From: Hymenobacter sp. BRD67
GTDB lineage: Bacteria; Bacteroidota; Bacteroidia; Cytophagales; Hymenobacteraceae
DNA length: 64,000 nucleotides
Assembly (NCBI RefSeq): GCF_013256425.1
Contig: NZ_CP053906.1
Location: forward strand, 1-64,000
Direction of reading: 5' to 3'
The position numbers and the translations under genes were made by a program. Position 1 is the stretch's first letter. Every line of letters starts with the position of its first letter. Below, one piece after another: positions 62,811 through 64,000 of this stretch. The notes beneath the pieces were generated by a model. It worked only from the letters and a program-made list of their open reading frames with translations, had not been told where the DNA came from and ran no database searches.

Positions 62811-63740
62811 TCAGCGCAGCCCCTGCATTTTCAGGAAGAGCCCGCCCGGGTTTTTAGTGGCCTTGATTTTATCGGTCTTTAGCTTGTAGATGAAGGCAAA
62901 CAGCGCATCCACGTGCTTGGGCGAATGCAGAATGTCCTGTACCAGCTTGGGTTCGGCAATGCCCAGTGTCTCCAGGTGCTTGCGGGCCAACTGCCCCTTG
63001 GCATCATCGACCTCCAGCTCGAAGGGGATGGGCAGCTGCTGCGGGACCTGGGTGTTGACGTAGAACTTGATGCTTTGGTAGGAGCGGCCTTTCTTAAGCA
63101 GCTCATACTTGATGCGCAGGTCGGTGTGCTCGTTTATCTGGTTCGTGGCTACGTCGAGCACATACTTCTGCAACGCCGAAATCTGGGCATACTGCTCGGG
63201 CTCCTGACCCTTGGGGTCCTTAAGCTTGAGCATGCCCTTGAACTCATCCAACGTATAGGTTTTGGTTTCCCCGATGTCCTTCCACTGCGAGGCCAGCTGG
63301 TAGATGCGCTTGGCGTACTTGCTCGACAGGCTGAAGGCCGCCTGCAGGCGGTAGGAGGTAAAGTTGCTTTTCAGGTCAATCAGGAAAGGGCGCATGCGCT
63401 CGGATATCTCCAGCTCGATGGTACCCTCGCCCTTGCGGTATAGCGCCGAGGCCAGTAGACTCACCTGCAGCAGGGTCTTACCAGTTTCAATGTGGTAGAC
63501 GCGGCTGTTGAGGTTCTCGGTAGATTCGAGCAACTGCTTGTAGTTCCAGGTGCGGCCCGTCAGCTCCATCAGTTCCTGCACCCGGATTTCGTAGATGGTG
63601 CCGGACTTGTCCTGCTTGGTAAGTTTGGAGAGCAGCGAGAAGACAATGTCCATCTCGCAGGCACTCATCTCGTAGCGGGCCGTCGTCAGCGCGTTGTGCT
63701 GCCGGATTTCTAGCGGGACGGTGGATTCGGGCGCGGCCAT
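62811..63740 (-). CDS. Rep_3/RepB-type plasmid replication initiator
   Basis: This 309-aa protein has two winged-helix domains typical of Rep_3 initiators: LEIRQHNALTTARYEMSACE, then IRVQELMELTGRTWNYKQLL, and FSLSSKYAKRIYQLASQWKD with YTLDEFKGMLKL. It binds the iterons directly upstream (63846-63954), opens the origin and recruits the replisome, and represses its own gene. This gene and its iterons mark the molecule as a plasmid, or as derived from one. It is intact. Confidence 0.9.
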   Translation of the reverse strand: MAAPESTVPLEIRQHNALTTARYEMSACEMDIVFSLLSKLTKQDKSGTIYEIRVQELMELTGRTWNYKQLLESTENLNSRVYHIETGKTLLQVSLLASALYRKGEGTIELEISERMRPFLIDLKSNFTSYRLQAAFSLSSKYAKRIYQLASQWKDIGETKTYTLDEFKGMLKLKDPKGQEPEQYAQISALQKYVLDVATNQINEHTDLRIKYELLKKGRSYQSIKFYVNTQVPQQLPIPFELEVDDAKGQLARKHLETLGIAEPKLVQDILHSPKHVDALFAFIYKLKTDKIKATKNPGGLFLKMQGLR

Positions 63741-63845
63741 ACGCAGCTACGGTGGTGATGCAAAGCAAACATACGGCTTAATTCGGAAACTAATAGAGTC
63801 AAATCCCGAATCTATGAGTAAGGGCAAGGTCGGTAGCCGGGCCGG

Positions 63846-63954
63846 CTTATAAAAGCTATTAGTTAGACTTATGAAACCTATTAGTTAGCCGGGCGCGAGC
63901 TTTCGGCGAGGCTTATGAAAGCTATTAATTAGCCTTATAAAAGCTATTAGTTCG
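63846..63954. repeat. Four iterons of the plasmid origin (oriV)
   Basis: Four copies of CTTATRAAAGCTATTAG-type units start at 63846, 63868, 63912 and 63934. The spacing is 22, 44 and 22 bases, so all sit on one 22-bp grid with one empty slot (about 63890-63910) filled by a GC-rich stretch. They lie just upstream of the Rep gene, where the initiator binds. The remaining bases to 64000 and those between 63741 and 63845 hold no gene. Confidence 0.88.
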
Positions 63955-64000
63955 CGCCGTGTTGCTGAGGAGTCGCAATAGCCGCTAGCCCAAGCTGACT

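Noticed and set aside
63846-63954. CRISPR array
   Set aside because: The repeat period is 22 bp with no variable spacers, next to a Rep gene; these are iterons.

Overview
The window looks like part of a conjugative plasmid, or an integrated relative of one, from a GC-rich Bacteroidota bacterium of the Hymenobacter type. The supporting evidence is: three proteins or fragments with type IX secretion (T9SS) sorting tails and a PID-CTERM-like tail; Bacteroidetes-type -7 promoter boxes (TAnnTTTG); Bacteroidetes-type transfer genes (TraG/J/K/M/N-like, a BfmA-like mobilization protein, a DUF5712-like relaxase); and a Rep_3-type initiator beside a set of iterons. No rRNA or tRNA gene was recognised.

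Region 1 (1-11.7 kb) is an accessory and defence island. It begins with a truncated serine recombinase. Next come an HTH/ImmA-IrrE metallopeptidase with a P63C-like protein, and an unrecognised 443-aa protein. That protein converges on a reverse transcriptase across a perfect 66-bp palindrome. The reverse transcriptase is of the single-gene type known from defence (DRT) systems and has a hairpin-rich non-coding leader. The island continues with an XRE / ImmA-IrrE / PIN module behind a 14-bp palindromic operator, and a CBASS-like operon (DUF2188-like protein, small membrane protein, CD-NTase, E2-only conjugating protein, S-4TM-like effector). The stretch from 0.8 to 6.5 kb is clearly more AT-rich than the rest, which suggests recent acquisition.

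Region 2 (11.7-33.3 kb) is a mosaic. It holds a probable MITE, IS3 remnants, a SUKH-4-like protein, and two large secreted proteins with a NarL-type response regulator and a TPR histidine kinase. It also holds MazEF, a broken alpha/beta hydrolase, one IS3 element and two decayed IS1182-like elements. A segment covering the regulator C-terminus and the following secreted-protein start occurs twice.

Region 3 (33.3-64 kb) is the plasmid backbone. The minus strand carries a VirB-like type IV secretion cluster (VirB2-3-4-6-lipoprotein-8-9-10, then VirB5). A Toprim/DUF3991-like protein, ArdC-like antirestriction protein, AbiE toxin-antitoxin pair and ParA with a partner follow. Then come tandem 20-bp repeats and inverted repeats (candidate oriT or partition site), mobilization genes, the coupling-protein gene, a VbhA/Fic pair, the Rep protein and iterons. 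The coupling-protein gene is split exactly by a 3,816-bp cargo-free Tn3-family transposon with 38-bp inverted repeats and an AACAA target duplication, so this copy should be defective for self-transfer unless the transposon excises precisely or another coupling protein acts in trans.

More than twenty genes are broken by single-base-type frameshifts, almost all in GC-rich runs, while the AT-rich genes are intact. This pattern points to residual indel errors in the assembly more than to gene decay, and it limits every 'pseudogene' call made here.
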